A program made the position numbers and the translations under genes. 64,000 nt of DNA from Murimonas intestini (GTDB taxonomy: Bacteria > Bacillota > Clostridia > Lachnospirales > Lachnospiraceae): positions 434,001-498,000 of the forward strand of contig NZ_JANKBI010000001.1 in NCBI RefSeq assembly GCF_024622195.1, read 5' to 3'. Each line of letters starts with the position of its first letter. Position 1 is the first letter of the stretch. The notes under the pieces are model-generated. The model saw only the letters and a list, made by a program, of their open reading frames with translations. It was not told the origin of the DNA and ran no database searches. Shown one piece after another: positions 7,584 to 16,172 of the stretch.

Positions 7584-8051
7584 ATGGATGAAGAAGCAAT
7601 GCCTTTTACAGCTCTTGATAAAATTGCCGGCGGAGAACAGCTGCAGATGTTAAAAGCAATGCTCCCCTATCTGGGAGGAAAAAATCAAAGATTCTTTGCC
7701 GTTTTCATCAAGGTCATAGAAATCCAGAATATCCTCTCTTTTTTTAACAGTTCCGGTGAAATGAGCATACACACACAGTCCGAAGGAAAATTTTCCATGA
7801 CGGATATGCTGGACGACATAAAAAACTATGCCGGAAAATCCCAGCGTGAGAATATCGAACAGGCAATGAGTATGATACAGATCATGAGCATGATGAACGC
7901 TTTCACAGATGGCGGCAGCTCACCTGAAGATATGATGAGTGCATTTCTCTCCCCGGAACAGCAGGCTATGTTTTCTGCATATGAATCTATGTTCACTCCT
8001 GACGCTTCTGAAGGGGGCGAAGGGGGAGGCTCTGAAAAAGAACAGCCTTAG
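7584..8051 (+). CDS. Conserved hypothetical helical protein, 155 residues
   Basis: Not recognised. The start at 7584 (MDEEAMPFTALDKI) is chosen because GAAGG lies about ten bases before it; the frame is open for 15 more codons upstream but those lack a Shine-Dalgarno. The protein is predicted helical and Met-rich (ENIEQAMSMIQIMSMMNAF), with a Gly/Glu-rich disordered tail and no signal peptide. The segment LDKIAGGEQLQMLKAMLPYL resembles the start of the next gene's product (GIDKTKLQMLLALTEQS), so the two may be divergent relatives. It probably shares a transcript with 8136-8411 (85-base gap). Its place after the Csp-like and Cys-rich genes hints at sporulation only by context. Confidence 0.75.
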   Translation: MDEEAMPFTALDKIAGGEQLQMLKAMLPYLGGKNQRFFAVFIKVIEIQNILSFFNSSGEMSIHTQSEGKFSMTDMLDDIKNYAGKSQRENIEQAMSMIQIMSMMNAFTDGGSSPEDMMSAFLSPEQQAMFSAYESMFTPDASEGGEGGGSEKEQP

Positions 8052-8135
8052 GGCTGCTTTTGCGTTTACGGGCCGGACACACATGTTTGCAGGACCCTGC
8101 AACACTATCTTTGCCACAAAGAAAGGAGTTTTATT

Positions 8136-8411
8136 ATGGAAGATAACAGCTGGATGAATCACCCAAATCTCAAGGGTATCGATAAAACAAAACTGCAGAT
8201 GCTCCTGGCGCTGACAGAACAGTCTCAGAGCAAATCGCAAAAAGAGCTGCTGCCCTTTTTGCTGGCAGCAGCTTCACAGTCTAAATCTAAAGGTGTAAAA
8301 TTCACCTCCGATGAGGTCGACACGATCATCAATGTCATGAAAGAGGGCAAATCCAAAGAGGAGATCGCCCGGATGGAAAAGGTCCGGAATATGATGAAGA
8401 TGATGCAGTAA
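8136..8411 (+). CDS. Conserved hypothetical helical protein, 91 residues
   Basis: Not recognised. It has a clear Shine-Dalgarno (GAAAGGAG) before the ATG at 8136. It is entirely helical in appearance: a Ser/Gln/Lys-rich first half with LLPFLLAAASQSKSKG, then FTSDEVDTIINVMKEGKSKEE and a Met-rich end (RNMMKMMQ). It has no Cys, signal peptide or membrane segment. It follows a partly similar protein (7584-8051) and ends 32 bases before the convergent stop of the glycyl radical activase gene. No function can be assigned. Confidence 0.75.
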   Translation: MEDNSWMNHPNLKGIDKTKLQMLLALTEQSQSKSQKELLPFLLAAASQSKSKGVKFTSDEVDTIINVMKEGKSKEEIARMEKVRNMMKMMQ

Positions 8412-8442
8412 CAGTAACCGCCTTCATCTGTTGCCTTCTGAC

Positions 8443-9237
8443 TCAGCCTCCCACCTGTACATGGAGCCCTGTGGTCCTGGCTACTCCGGCCAGCATTTCC
8501 ATATGCTCATTTGACGGCGGTTCAATATGCTCCAGTGTATATTCACGTCCAAGTCCATCATATTTATCCTGCCCCAGCCTGTGATACGGCAGAAGGTGCA
8601 GCTGCTTTACCCCCTTCAGGCTTCTTGCGAACTGGGCTATCTCCAGGATCTCTGAAGGGGTATCATTAAATGTGGGAATAACAGGTACTCTGATTATAAG
8701 TTTTTGTCCTGACCCCGCAATCTTTTTTGCATTTTCCAGGATGAGTTCATTAGACTGCCCTGTAAACAGCTTGTGTTTAGCCCTGTCCACATGCTTGATA
8801 TCCATCAGGTATAAGTCCAGCCACGGCAGGATCATATCTCTGATCGTCTCGTATGATGCGAAACCTGTTGACTCCAGGGCCGTATTCAATCCCAGGTCTT
8901 TAGCCGCCTGGAGGAGGCATGAGGCGAACTGAGGCTGCAGAAGTGATTCGCCGCCTGAGAGTGTAAGCCCTCCCTGAGAGCGCCTGTAATGAGGCATGTC
9001 TTTTCTCACCTCATCCATTACCTCTTCAACTGTCACATCCCTGCCTATGATCTTTTCATTTCCATTTTGGATCATTGTCTGTATCTCATAGCTCTGTGAC
9101 TCCGGATTACAGCACCATTTGCATCTTAAAGCACACCCTTTCAGGAAAACGATAGTCCTGATACCGGGTCCGTCATGGATTGAAAAACGCTGGATATCAA
9201 ATATCCTTCCCGTCTGCTTTAAATACTCTTTTTCCAT
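8443..9237 (-). CDS. Glycyl radical enzyme activating protein (radical SAM), short form
   Basis: An activase that uses S-adenosylmethionine and a [4Fe-4S] cluster to install the glycyl radical on the enzyme encoded immediately upstream (9272-11797). The 264 residues start with the family motif DGPGIRT, then the cluster motif Cys35-Cys39-Cys42 (KGCALRCKWCC). LTLSGGE is the GGE SAM site. Activases of GCVE-type dehydratases normally carry an insert of about 60 residues with eight Cys for two more clusters. Here the sequence runs directly from CCNPES to a helix (VTVEEVMDEV) without that insert, as in pyruvate formate-lyase activase. GGAGCC precedes the ATG. Pairing with the neighbouring enzyme is inferred from the 34-base gap. 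Confidence 0.92.
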   Translation of the reverse strand: MEKEYLKQTGRIFDIQRFSIHDGPGIRTIVFLKGCALRCKWCCNPESQSYEIQTMIQNGNEKIIGRDVTVEEVMDEVRKDMPHYRRSQGGLTLSGGESLLQPQFASCLLQAAKDLGLNTALESTGFASYETIRDMILPWLDLYLMDIKHVDRAKHKLFTGQSNELILENAKKIAGSGQKLIIRVPVIPTFNDTPSEILEIAQFARSLKGVKQLHLLPYHRLGQDKYDGLGREYTLEHIEPPSNEHMEMLAGVARTTGLHVQVGG

Positions 9238-9271
9238 ATAGGCTCCTGTTTTTATTCAATCATTTATTCAA

Positions 9272-11797
9272 TCAAAATGTCTGCATGGTCCTGTTGATGA
9301 TGTCATCCTGAAGAGAACGTGACAATGTGGTAAATAATGCGCTGTAGCCCGCCACACGCACCACCAGGGTCTTGTAATTCTCAGGATGTGCCTGAGCATC
9401 CAGGAGCGTCTCCCGGCTGACTACATTAAACTGCATATGCATACCTTTCTGGTCAAAAAATCCTCTGATAAGCGATACAAATTTAGTAAGGCCTTCTATT
9501 CCGCTCAAAGCTGAAGGATGGAATTTCTGGTTAAACAAAGTTCCGTTGGAAGCAATAAAATGATCCAGCCGCGCCACAGAATTAGCCGTAGCTGTAGGCC
9601 CGCTTACATCCTTGCCCTGAACAGGCCCCACCCCGTCTGCGATCGGAGTGTTTGCAAGACGCCCATCAGGTGTTGCCCCTGTCTGAGCCCCTAAAGGCAC
9701 ATTGGCAGACACAGGATAAAGTCCCGCCTGATACTGTCCCCCCCTGGGATTTCTGTACTTCTCAAGAGGCTTCGTATATGTATAAGCCACATCTCTTGCA
9801 AACATATCCAGCCATTCTATGTCATTCCCGTACTTGGGCAATTCATCTATCCATTGCAGCAGCCTGTCATACTTCTCCTGCTTCTCTGCCGGAACTGGCG
9901 TTTCCCTGACAGTTTTTGCTATCACAGCGATCTCATTTTCACCCGCCTGCACTCCTGCCCTGCCAAGCTGTTCTGCTATCCTGGCTGTCAGCTCTTCCAC
10001 CCTCTGCGGACTGATGCCTTTTCCAAAATTGTCATCCAGAGCCTCTTTAAACTCTTCCAGTGTCAGCTTCTTATCTTCAAACACAAGTTTTTTGACGGCA
10101 TAAAGAGAATCAGCGGCATTGGCGATTCCAAATCCCTGGGGACCTGTAAAATTATAGACTGCCCCGCCCTCCTGAAGGGATTTTCCTCTGCCAATACAAT
10201 CATCTATCATACTTGACTGGAAAGGCAGCGGACAGCGCTCTGCATGAGCCACATCAATACTGTTATCTGCATTAACCATAAGGCCTATGAAATATTCCAT
10301 CTGCTCTTTGTACGCATCGTAGAACTCATCAAAACTCTTCATGCCTGCTATATCTGCAGTCCTCGGCCCGACCTGCTCACCCAGCTCAAAACCGCTTGAG
10401 AATACAAGCTCCAGCGGGCGCAGCATATTAAAGAATGCAGCATCGTGCCAGCCATCCGTCTTTCCATGTGCCTGCGGCTCTACACAGCCGATAATATTAT
10501 ATGTACGTGCATCCTCAAGGCTTACCCCTCTGCTCATCATAGCCGGGATGATTACCTCGTCATTATAATAAGCAGGCAGGCCGATACCCGTTCTCGTCAG
10601 TTTGGCTGCCTTGATAAGAAATTCATCAGGTGTCCCGTTCCATACCCTCACAGACAGGGACGGTGCGGGAAGCTGCTCATGCATGGAGGCCTCTATGCAC
10701 ATAAATGAGAGATCATTTGTCACGTCATTTCCCTCAGCGTCCTGTCCGCCCGCTATGAGATTCTGGAACAGGCTGTATCCTGCAAAGCCTTCAGCGCTTC
10801 CTGCATCCCTGCACTTATTTAAGTCATTTAATTTCACCCATATACAATCCATCAGTTCCTGGGCAAATTCTCTAGTGATCTTTCCGGCTTTCATATCCGC
10901 CTCGTAATACGGATACATATACTGGTCAAATCTTCCCGGTGAGATAGAATGTCCTGAAGATTCAGTCTGAAGCAGCATCTGAACAAACCAGAATGACTGG
11001 CATGCCTCATAGAAAGATGTTGCCGGCCTGCCCGGAACCCTGGCGCAGTTTGCGGCGATCTGAAGCAGCTCCTTCTTTCTCACCTCATCCTTACACTTTT
11101 CTGCCTCACTGGCTGCCAGCAGTGCATAACGGTGCGCATAATCAATAGCAGCCTGGCAGCTCATGATGGCAGCTTTTAAAAAGCTTGAACGCTTCTGGTA
11201 ATCCTCATCAGACACCTTCAGCCTGTGAAGCTCTTTCTCCGCCTTCTCGATAATGCCCTCGAAGCCTGATTCCAGCACTTCCTCATACTTCACCGTAAAA
11301 TGACCTATTCCATTATAGAAATAGTTGCCGGGCGTAAAAATATTGTGCTCCATGGCTCTGAGAGTCTCTTCTGCCATATAGGAAGTGGCCAGCTCACTTG
11401 TGGTCTTTCCTTTCCAGTACTTATAGACCTCATGAAGCTGCTCCTTCGTCTCATCGGAAATATAAAATGGATCCGCGCTCCTCTTCTCCACTGTGTCAAA
11501 TTCCGCTTCCAGCCATTCAAAAGAATATTCAGGGAACACCTGGCACCCTCTGGCTGTCTTTGTATTGCTGCCGACGACCAGCTCTCCCGGCCTGATCGTA
11601 ATGGGCAGCTCATGACATATCTTCTCAAACGCTTTTCCTCTGCGGATAATAACAGGTTCACCTTCTGTCTCCTGATAGCTCTCAGTAAGAATAACAGCCC
11701 TCTCAGCTTCGATAACAGGCAGGTGGTCATAGAGGTCTTCGATCAGCCTGGCAATCCTGGGACTCCTGGCAATATCACCGTCATAGTAATTCTTCAT
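9272..11797 (-). CDS. Glycyl radical enzyme, diol dehydratase/GCVE type, substrate unknown
   Basis: An oxygen-sensitive radical enzyme of 841 residues. The C-terminal radical site is RVAGYSA with Gly817. The active-site Cys438 and Glu440 lie in GCVEPQ, which marks the dehydratase/lyase group and excludes pyruvate formate-lyase (CCVS). His166, His283-Ser284 and Asp452 sit where the B12-independent glycerol dehydratase has His164, His281-Ser282 and Asp447 (numbers recalled from the Clostridium butyricum enzyme), so a 1,2-diol-type substrate is plausible. Hydroxyproline dehydratase and uncharacterised relatives share part of this pattern. No microcompartment shell, aldehyde or alcohol dehydrogenase gene adjoins it. 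AAGGAG precedes the ATG, and cinA lies 33 bases upstream, so it may be the tail of the trpD-cinA operon. Confidence 0.9.
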   Translation of the reverse strand: MKNYYDGDIARSPRIARLIEDLYDHLPVIEAERAVILTESYQETEGEPVIIRRGKAFEKICHELPITIRPGELVVGSNTKTARGCQVFPEYSFEWLEAEFDTVEKRSADPFYISDETKEQLHEVYKYWKGKTTSELATSYMAEETLRAMEHNIFTPGNYFYNGIGHFTVKYEEVLESGFEGIIEKAEKELHRLKVSDEDYQKRSSFLKAAIMSCQAAIDYAHRYALLAASEAEKCKDEVRKKELLQIAANCARVPGRPATSFYEACQSFWFVQMLLQTESSGHSISPGRFDQYMYPYYEADMKAGKITREFAQELMDCIWVKLNDLNKCRDAGSAEGFAGYSLFQNLIAGGQDAEGNDVTNDLSFMCIEASMHEQLPAPSLSVRVWNGTPDEFLIKAAKLTRTGIGLPAYYNDEVIIPAMMSRGVSLEDARTYNIIGCVEPQAHGKTDGWHDAAFFNMLRPLELVFSSGFELGEQVGPRTADIAGMKSFDEFYDAYKEQMEYFIGLMVNADNSIDVAHAERCPLPFQSSMIDDCIGRGKSLQEGGAVYNFTGPQGFGIANAADSLYAVKKLVFEDKKLTLEEFKEALDDNFGKGISPQRVEELTARIAEQLGRAGVQAGENEIAVIAKTVRETPVPAEKQEKYDRLLQWIDELPKYGNDIEWLDMFARDVAYTYTKPLEKYRNPRGGQYQAGLYPVSANVPLGAQTGATPDGRLANTPIADGVGPVQGKDVSGPTATANSVARLDHFIASNGTLFNQKFHPSALSGIEGLTKFVSLIRGFFDQKGMHMQFNVVSRETLLDAQAHPENYKTLVVRVAGYSALFTTLSRSLQDDIINRTMQTF

Positions 11798-11830
11798 GCG
11801 CCTTCTCCTTTATAGTATGTTCCGTCTGCT

Positions 11831-13084
11831 TTACTGTTTTGCATCATCTGCCAGAATACACTCTCTGACTAAGGTCAGCGCATTTACAACAGAACTTTCT
11901 CTTACCTTGCTGCGCTCACCCTTAAAGTGGAATTCTTTTACAGTGACCTTATTATTGTAAGAACAGGCCATATACACAAGACCAACCGGCTTTTCTTCTG
12001 TGCCGCCGTCAGGTCCTGCTATTCCCGTCACAGAGACACAGATGTCAGAGCCTGTAATAAACGCTCCGTTTTTGGCCATCTCCTTGGCAGTCTTATCACT
12101 GACTGCTCCACAGTCCTTCAGTGTGTTTTTCTTAACATCCAGCAGCTTGCGTTTAGCCCTGTTGCTGTATGTGACAAGTCCCTGCTTGAAAACCTCGGAG
12201 ACTCCCGGCACATTAGTAAGCCTTGCCGCCAGCATGCCGCCGGTGCAGGATTCTGCTGTGGTGAGTGTCAGCTGCTTCTCCAGGAGCAGGTCAACAATAG
12301 CCTCCTCCAGAGTCTTGCTCTCGTCTGTCGTATAGATATTAGAGCCAAAGCGGTTCCTGAGTTCCTTGACAACAGGCTTTATCAGCTTCTTAGCTTCCTT
12401 TTCATCACCTGCCTTGGCAGTGATCCTCAGGTGGACTTCCCCCGTCTTTGCATATGGGGCTATGGTTGGATTTGTCTGATTCTCAATCAGGTCTGCTATC
12501 TGAGTCTCCACATAGCTTTCACCCAGACCGCAGATCTTTACCATGGCAGAACATATGATCTCAGGCTGGAGTTTATTCAGGTACGGAAAAATATCCTGTT
12601 CAAACATCGGCACCAGCTCATTTGGAGGCCCTGGCAGCAGGATTACAGATTTCCCATCCTTTTCCATTATAAGGCCGGGAGCTGTGCCGTTCTTATTGTC
12701 CACCACGATGGCTCCTTCCGGAATGAGCGCCTGCTTCCAGTTATTATCCGTTATGATCTTAAACTGGCTGTTCTTAAAGTATTCTTCAATCCTGGCTTTT
12801 GTATGGGCATCCTCAACAAGCTCATATCCCATCACCTTTGCAGCCACCTCTTTTGTAAGATCATCCTTCGTTGGCCCAAGGCCTCCGCTTAAGATGACCA
12901 CGTCAGAACGCCCGGCTGCCGTCTTTATAGTTTCTGCAAGACGCTCTTCATTGTCTCCCACCACAGACTGATGGTACATTGAAAGTCCCAGCAGAGCACA
13001 TTTCTCCGCAAGATATGCCGCATTTGTATTGACAATGTTTCCAAGTAAAAGCTCTGTTCCTACGCTAATCAATTCTACTATCAT
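11831..13084 (-). CDS. cinA: CinA family protein / nicotinamide-nucleotide amidase
   Basis: 417 residues with two domains. Residues about 1-170 are the molybdopterin-binding-like (COG1058) domain (GTELLLGNIVNTN, LSGGLGPTKDDLT, LPGPPNEL), an ADP-ribose pyrophosphatase in studied homologs. About 250-415 is the CinA/PncC amidase (TTAESCTGGMLAARLT, SVTGIAGPDGG), which recycles nicotinamide mononucleotide. The first catalytic Ser is in ESCTGG. It is cytoplasmic. The rimO-pgsA-cinA order is standard for clostridia, where recA usually follows; here a glycyl radical enzyme follows instead. GAGGAGAAC precedes the ATG. Confidence 0.95.
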   Translation of the reverse strand: MIVELISVGTELLLGNIVNTNAAYLAEKCALLGLSMYHQSVVGDNEERLAETIKTAAGRSDVVILSGGLGPTKDDLTKEVAAKVMGYELVEDAHTKARIEEYFKNSQFKIITDNNWKQALIPEGAIVVDNKNGTAPGLIMEKDGKSVILLPGPPNELVPMFEQDIFPYLNKLQPEIICSAMVKICGLGESYVETQIADLIENQTNPTIAPYAKTGEVHLRITAKAGDEKEAKKLIKPVVKELRNRFGSNIYTTDESKTLEEAIVDLLLEKQLTLTTAESCTGGMLAARLTNVPGVSEVFKQGLVTYSNRAKRKLLDVKKNTLKDCGAVSDKTAKEMAKNGAFITGSDICVSVTGIAGPDGGTEEKPVGLVYMACSYNNKVTVKEFHFKGERSKVRESSVVNALTLVRECILADDAKQ

Positions 13085-13127
13085 ACGTTCTCCTCAATTT
13101 TATAAACAGTCCACTGACTCTGCTCCT

Positions 13128-13664
13128 TTATCCCTGCATGGAAAGGACCTGTTTATTCTTCCAAATATAATCCACCAGTGAGACTACTGTCAGCACCAGC
13201 GCTATATAAGTGACCACGATCTCCAGTGTTGTAAATATACCTCCCAGATCTGCGATCAGCAATATGATCATCGTCATCTGAGAAACCGTCTTCAGCTTGC
13301 CCCACCAGCTTGCCGCGATCACGATACCATTGTCAGCAGCCACCAGCCTGAATCCACTGATGATAAATTCCCTGCTGATAATGATTATGACGATCCAGCT
13401 TGCCAGCTTTCCCGAATCGATCAGGCAGATCATTGCGGAACATACTAAAAGCTTGTCTGCAAGAGGATCCATAAATTTCCCGAAATTAGTCACCTGATGG
13501 TTTTTTCTGGCCAGATACCCGTCAAGAGTGTCAGTCAGGCTGGCTACTGCAAAGATAGCCAGTGCAATCCATTTCGAATACTCAGATCCGCCGGCCAGCA
13601 TGAAAAATACAAAAAACGGAATGAGTACAATTCTCAAAATAGTTAATAAATTAGGCGTATTCAT
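13128..13664 (-). CDS. pgsA: CDP-diacylglycerol-glycerol-3-phosphate 3-phosphatidyltransferase
   Basis: Makes phosphatidylglycerol phosphate at the cytoplasmic membrane. The CDP-alcohol phosphotransferase signature is complete: D-T-L-D-G-Y-L-A-R, eight residues, G-K-F-M-D-P-L-A-D, with all the Asp residues that bind the two metals. The 178 residues contain about five or six membrane helices. The start overlaps the rimO stop by four bases (ATGA), indicating translational coupling. Confidence 0.95.
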   Translation of the reverse strand: MNTPNLLTILRIVLIPFFVFFMLAGGSEYSKWIALAIFAVASLTDTLDGYLARKNHQVTNFGKFMDPLADKLLVCSAMICLIDSGKLASWIVIIIISREFIISGFRLVAADNGIVIAASWWGKLKTVSQMTMIILLIADLGGIFTTLEIVVTYIALVLTVVSLVDYIWKNKQVLSMQG

Positions 13665-14986
13665 TCGGCTATCTCTCCTATCAAATCATATTCTAAAGCC
13701 CCGGTTATCCTGACCCTGACAAAATCTCCCGAAACAAGTGTCTCATCAGTATTGATGAACAAATAGCCATCAACACCCGGTGCATCCCCATAGGTTCTTG
13801 CCACATAGGCATTCTCATCCGCCACTTTTCCTTCTACCATAGCCAGGACTGTCATCCCCACTCTGTCGGCCGCCTTTTCAAAAGCGATCTCCTGCTGGAG
13901 CTCCATCAGCTCATCCCTGCGGTCCAGCTTGACTTCCTCATCGACCTGGTCATCCATCAAGGCGGCAGGCGTATCTTCCTCAGGGGAATATGCAAATACC
14001 CCAAGCCTGTCAAATTCCATCTGATCGATAAAGGCAGCCAGCTCTTCGTGCTGCTCCTCAGTCTCCCCTGGGAAACCGCTGATGAGCGTAGTCCTCAGGA
14101 TGATATCCGGTATCTCCCTGCGCAGCTTCTCTACGATAGCTGTGAGCTGGGCCTTGCTGGTACGCCGCCCCATCCTTCTAAGTATGGTATCATTGGCATG
14201 CTGGATAGGCAGATCCAGATAGTGGCAGATCTTAGGTTCTTCCTTCATAGTCTGTATAAGTTCATCATAGATCTCCTCCGGATAGCAGTAAAGTATCCTG
14301 ATCCATCGTATACCACTGATCTGGCAGAGCCTTTTCAGCAGCAGGTGAAGACTTTTTCTGCCATACAGGTCCACCCCGTAAAGCGTAGTCTCCTGGGCTA
14401 CAAGAATCAGCTCCCTGACTCCCTCCAAAGCTAGTTCCTCCGCCTCAGCCGCCAGCTCTTCCATCGGTATACTTCTATAATTGCCACGAATCTTAGGAAT
14501 AATACAATAAGTACAGTGCTTGTCACACCCTTCTGCAATTTTCAGGTGGGCATAATGGCCTCCTGTAGTTAAAATCCTCTTTGATTTTACCTGAGGCAGC
14601 AGGTCCAGATCCTTGAATTCCAGCAGGTGTTCACCCCCAAGAGCCTTTTTCACCGCTTCCAGGATATCATCAAAAGAAGTGGTGCCAAGCACTGCATCCA
14701 CCTCAGGGATCTCATCGATGATCTCAGCCCTGTACCTCTGAGCCAGACATCCTGTGACAATCAGCGCCCTGCAGCTTCCTTCCTTTCTGTACTCAGCCAT
14801 TGTCAGAATGTTCTGTATGCTCTCTTCCTTAGCATCGTTGATGAAACAGCATGTATTAATAACTATTATATCTGCCTCTGACTCTTCGTCAGTCAGTTCA
14901 TATCCCTCTTTTGCCAGTATTCCCAGCATGCGTTCTGAATCTACAAGATTCTTGTCACAGCCCAGGGAAATAAAAAGTAATTTCAT
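13661..14986 (-). CDS. rimO: Ribosomal protein S12 methylthiotransferase
   Basis: A radical SAM enzyme that adds a methylthio group to the conserved Asp of ribosomal protein S12. The N-terminal UPF0004 domain carries Cys10 (SLGCDKNLVDSERM), INTCCF and VTGCLAQRY, which hold the auxiliary cluster. The radical SAM motif is GCDKHCTYCIIPKIRG. A TRAM domain occupies the last 65 residues or so. The CDKNLVDSE start distinguishes RimO from MiaB and MtaB. 441 residues is the normal length. A GAGGAGC ribosome site precedes the ATG. It sits between trpD (20-base gap) and pgsA. Confidence 0.95.
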   Translation of the reverse strand: MKLLFISLGCDKNLVDSERMLGILAKEGYELTDEESEADIIVINTCCFINDAKEESIQNILTMAEYRKEGSCRALIVTGCLAQRYRAEIIDEIPEVDAVLGTTSFDDILEAVKKALGGEHLLEFKDLDLLPQVKSKRILTTGGHYAHLKIAEGCDKHCTYCIIPKIRGNYRSIPMEELAAEAEELALEGVRELILVAQETTLYGVDLYGRKSLHLLLKRLCQISGIRWIRILYCYPEEIYDELIQTMKEEPKICHYLDLPIQHANDTILRRMGRRTSKAQLTAIVEKLRREIPDIILRTTLISGFPGETEEQHEELAAFIDQMEFDRLGVFAYSPEEDTPAALMDDQVDEEVKLDRRDELMELQQEIAFEKAADRVGMTVLAMVEGKVADENAYVARTYGDAPGVDGYLFINTDETLVSGDFVRVRITGALEYDLIGEIAE

Positions 14987-15006
14987 AAAAGCTCCTCATA
15001 ATTTGA

Positions 15007-16023
15007 TTATTGGCGGGGCTGATTGCTGAATGCAATCAGATCCTCTAATTTCTTTAGTGCCATACCTGAATCGATAGACTCTTTGGCCAGTTCAATACCT
15101 TCCTCGATTGAATCAGCCTTACCGCCCACATAGATCGTTGCGCCTGCATTCAGAAGCACCACATCACGCCGGTGTCCCACAGATCCTTTCAGGATATCTT
15201 TCGTAATAGCCGCGTTGATCCTGGCGTCCCCTCCCTGAAGACATTCCAGTATCGTCCTGCGCATACCGAACTGCTCCGGGGTCAGAACATAATTGATAAC
15301 CTGTCCGTCCCTGATCTCAGAGACTACAGTGTCGGCTGCTGTAGAGATCTCATCCATTCCGTCCTTTGCACTGACTACAAGAGCCCTGTCAACTCCCATA
15401 ATGCGCATTGCCTGGGCAAATACCTCTACAAGCTCAGGGTTAAATACACCAATCACCTGATTCTTCGCACCTGATGGATTGGAGAGAGGTCCCAGGATAT
15501 TGAATATAGAACGGATCCCCATCTCACTTCTGGCCTGCCCCACGTTCTTCATGGATTTGTGGAATACTTGGGCAAACATGAAACCAATGCCTATCTCCTC
15601 AACAGCCTTCTCTACCTCCTTAGGCTCCGCCATAATGTTAACACCCAGGGATTCCAGCACATCGCCCGAACCGCTTTTGCTTGAAATAGAACGGTTCCCG
15701 TGCTTGGCGATAGGAACTCCGGCGCCTGCCGCCACAAACGCCGATGTAGTTGAAATATTAAATGAGTAACTGCAGTCACCGCCTGTTCCTACTATATCTA
15801 CATAATTTTCCACCTTTGGGGAGATATGTTCTGCTTTGTCCCTGAGCACAGTGGCGCATCCTACGATCTCATCCAATGTCTCACCCTTCATTCTGAGCCC
15901 TGTCAGAAATGCCGCTATCTGAGCCTGTGTGGCTTTGCCGCTCAGCATCATCTCCATGGCGCTCATAGCGTCCTCCATGGGCAGCGAACGGCCTTCTACT
16001 ACTTCCTTGATAAATCTCTTCAT
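15007..16023 (-). CDS. trpD: Anthranilate phosphoribosyltransferase
   Basis: Transfers phosphoribose from PRPP to anthranilate, step two of tryptophan synthesis, in the cytoplasm. 338 residues with GTGGDCSYSFNIST (PRPP loop), KHGNRSISSKSGSGDVLE and the anthranilate site FNILGPLSNP. It lacks a fused glutamine amidotransferase domain. No other trp gene is in the window; it is transcribed from a clear promoter and followed 20 bases later by rimO, so it heads the rimO-pgsA-cinA unit. Solitary trpD homologs sometimes belong to the TrpD2 family with other roles, but the anthranilate-site motifs here look like true TrpD. Confidence 0.9.
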   Translation of the reverse strand: MKRFIKEVVEGRSLPMEDAMSAMEMMLSGKATQAQIAAFLTGLRMKGETLDEIVGCATVLRDKAEHISPKVENYVDIVGTGGDCSYSFNISTTSAFVAAGAGVPIAKHGNRSISSKSGSGDVLESLGVNIMAEPKEVEKAVEEIGIGFMFAQVFHKSMKNVGQARSEMGIRSIFNILGPLSNPSGAKNQVIGVFNPELVEVFAQAMRIMGVDRALVVSAKDGMDEISTAADTVVSEIRDGQVINYVLTPEQFGMRRTILECLQGGDARINAAITKDILKGSVGHRRDVVLLNAGATIYVGGKADSIEEGIELAKESIDSGMALKKLEDLIAFSNQPRQ

Positions 16024-16089
16024 GCTGACCTCTCCTCTATCTTCACTTTGTGATCGTTAATTTTTACATCATATCAAACAGTTACAAAT

Positions 16090-16118
16090 ATTGTACTATT
16101 TTAAAACAAAAAGGTCAA
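16090..16118 (-). promoter_or_regulatory. SigA promoter of the trpD-rimO-pgsA-cinA unit
   Basis: -35 TTGACC (16118-16113), 17-base spacer, -10 TACAAT (16095-16090), about 67 bases before the trpD start codon. I see no leader peptide, trp attenuator or T-box in the short leader. Confidence 0.75.
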
Positions 16119-16125
16119 TAAAGAA

Positions 16126-16161
16126 TAGAAAAATCCAGGTTTCTGTGTAAGAAATCTGGAC
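16126..16161 (-). terminator. Terminator of the yicC-rpoZ-DUF308 transcript
   Basis: On the minus strand the arms TCCAG-TTTCT and AGAAA-CTGGA form a hairpin with one internal mismatch, followed by TTTTTCT. It lies just after the DUF308 stop codon. Confidence 0.75.
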
Positions 16162-16172
16162 TTTATATTTTC

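Noticed and set aside
11927..12892. Long plus-strand frame opposite cinA
   Set aside because: cinA is complete with both domains; the opposite frame has no recognisable domain and no ribosome site.
16024..16112. Tryptophan attenuator or T-box before trpD
   Set aside because: The leader is short, with no Trp-rich peptide, T-box core or terminator.
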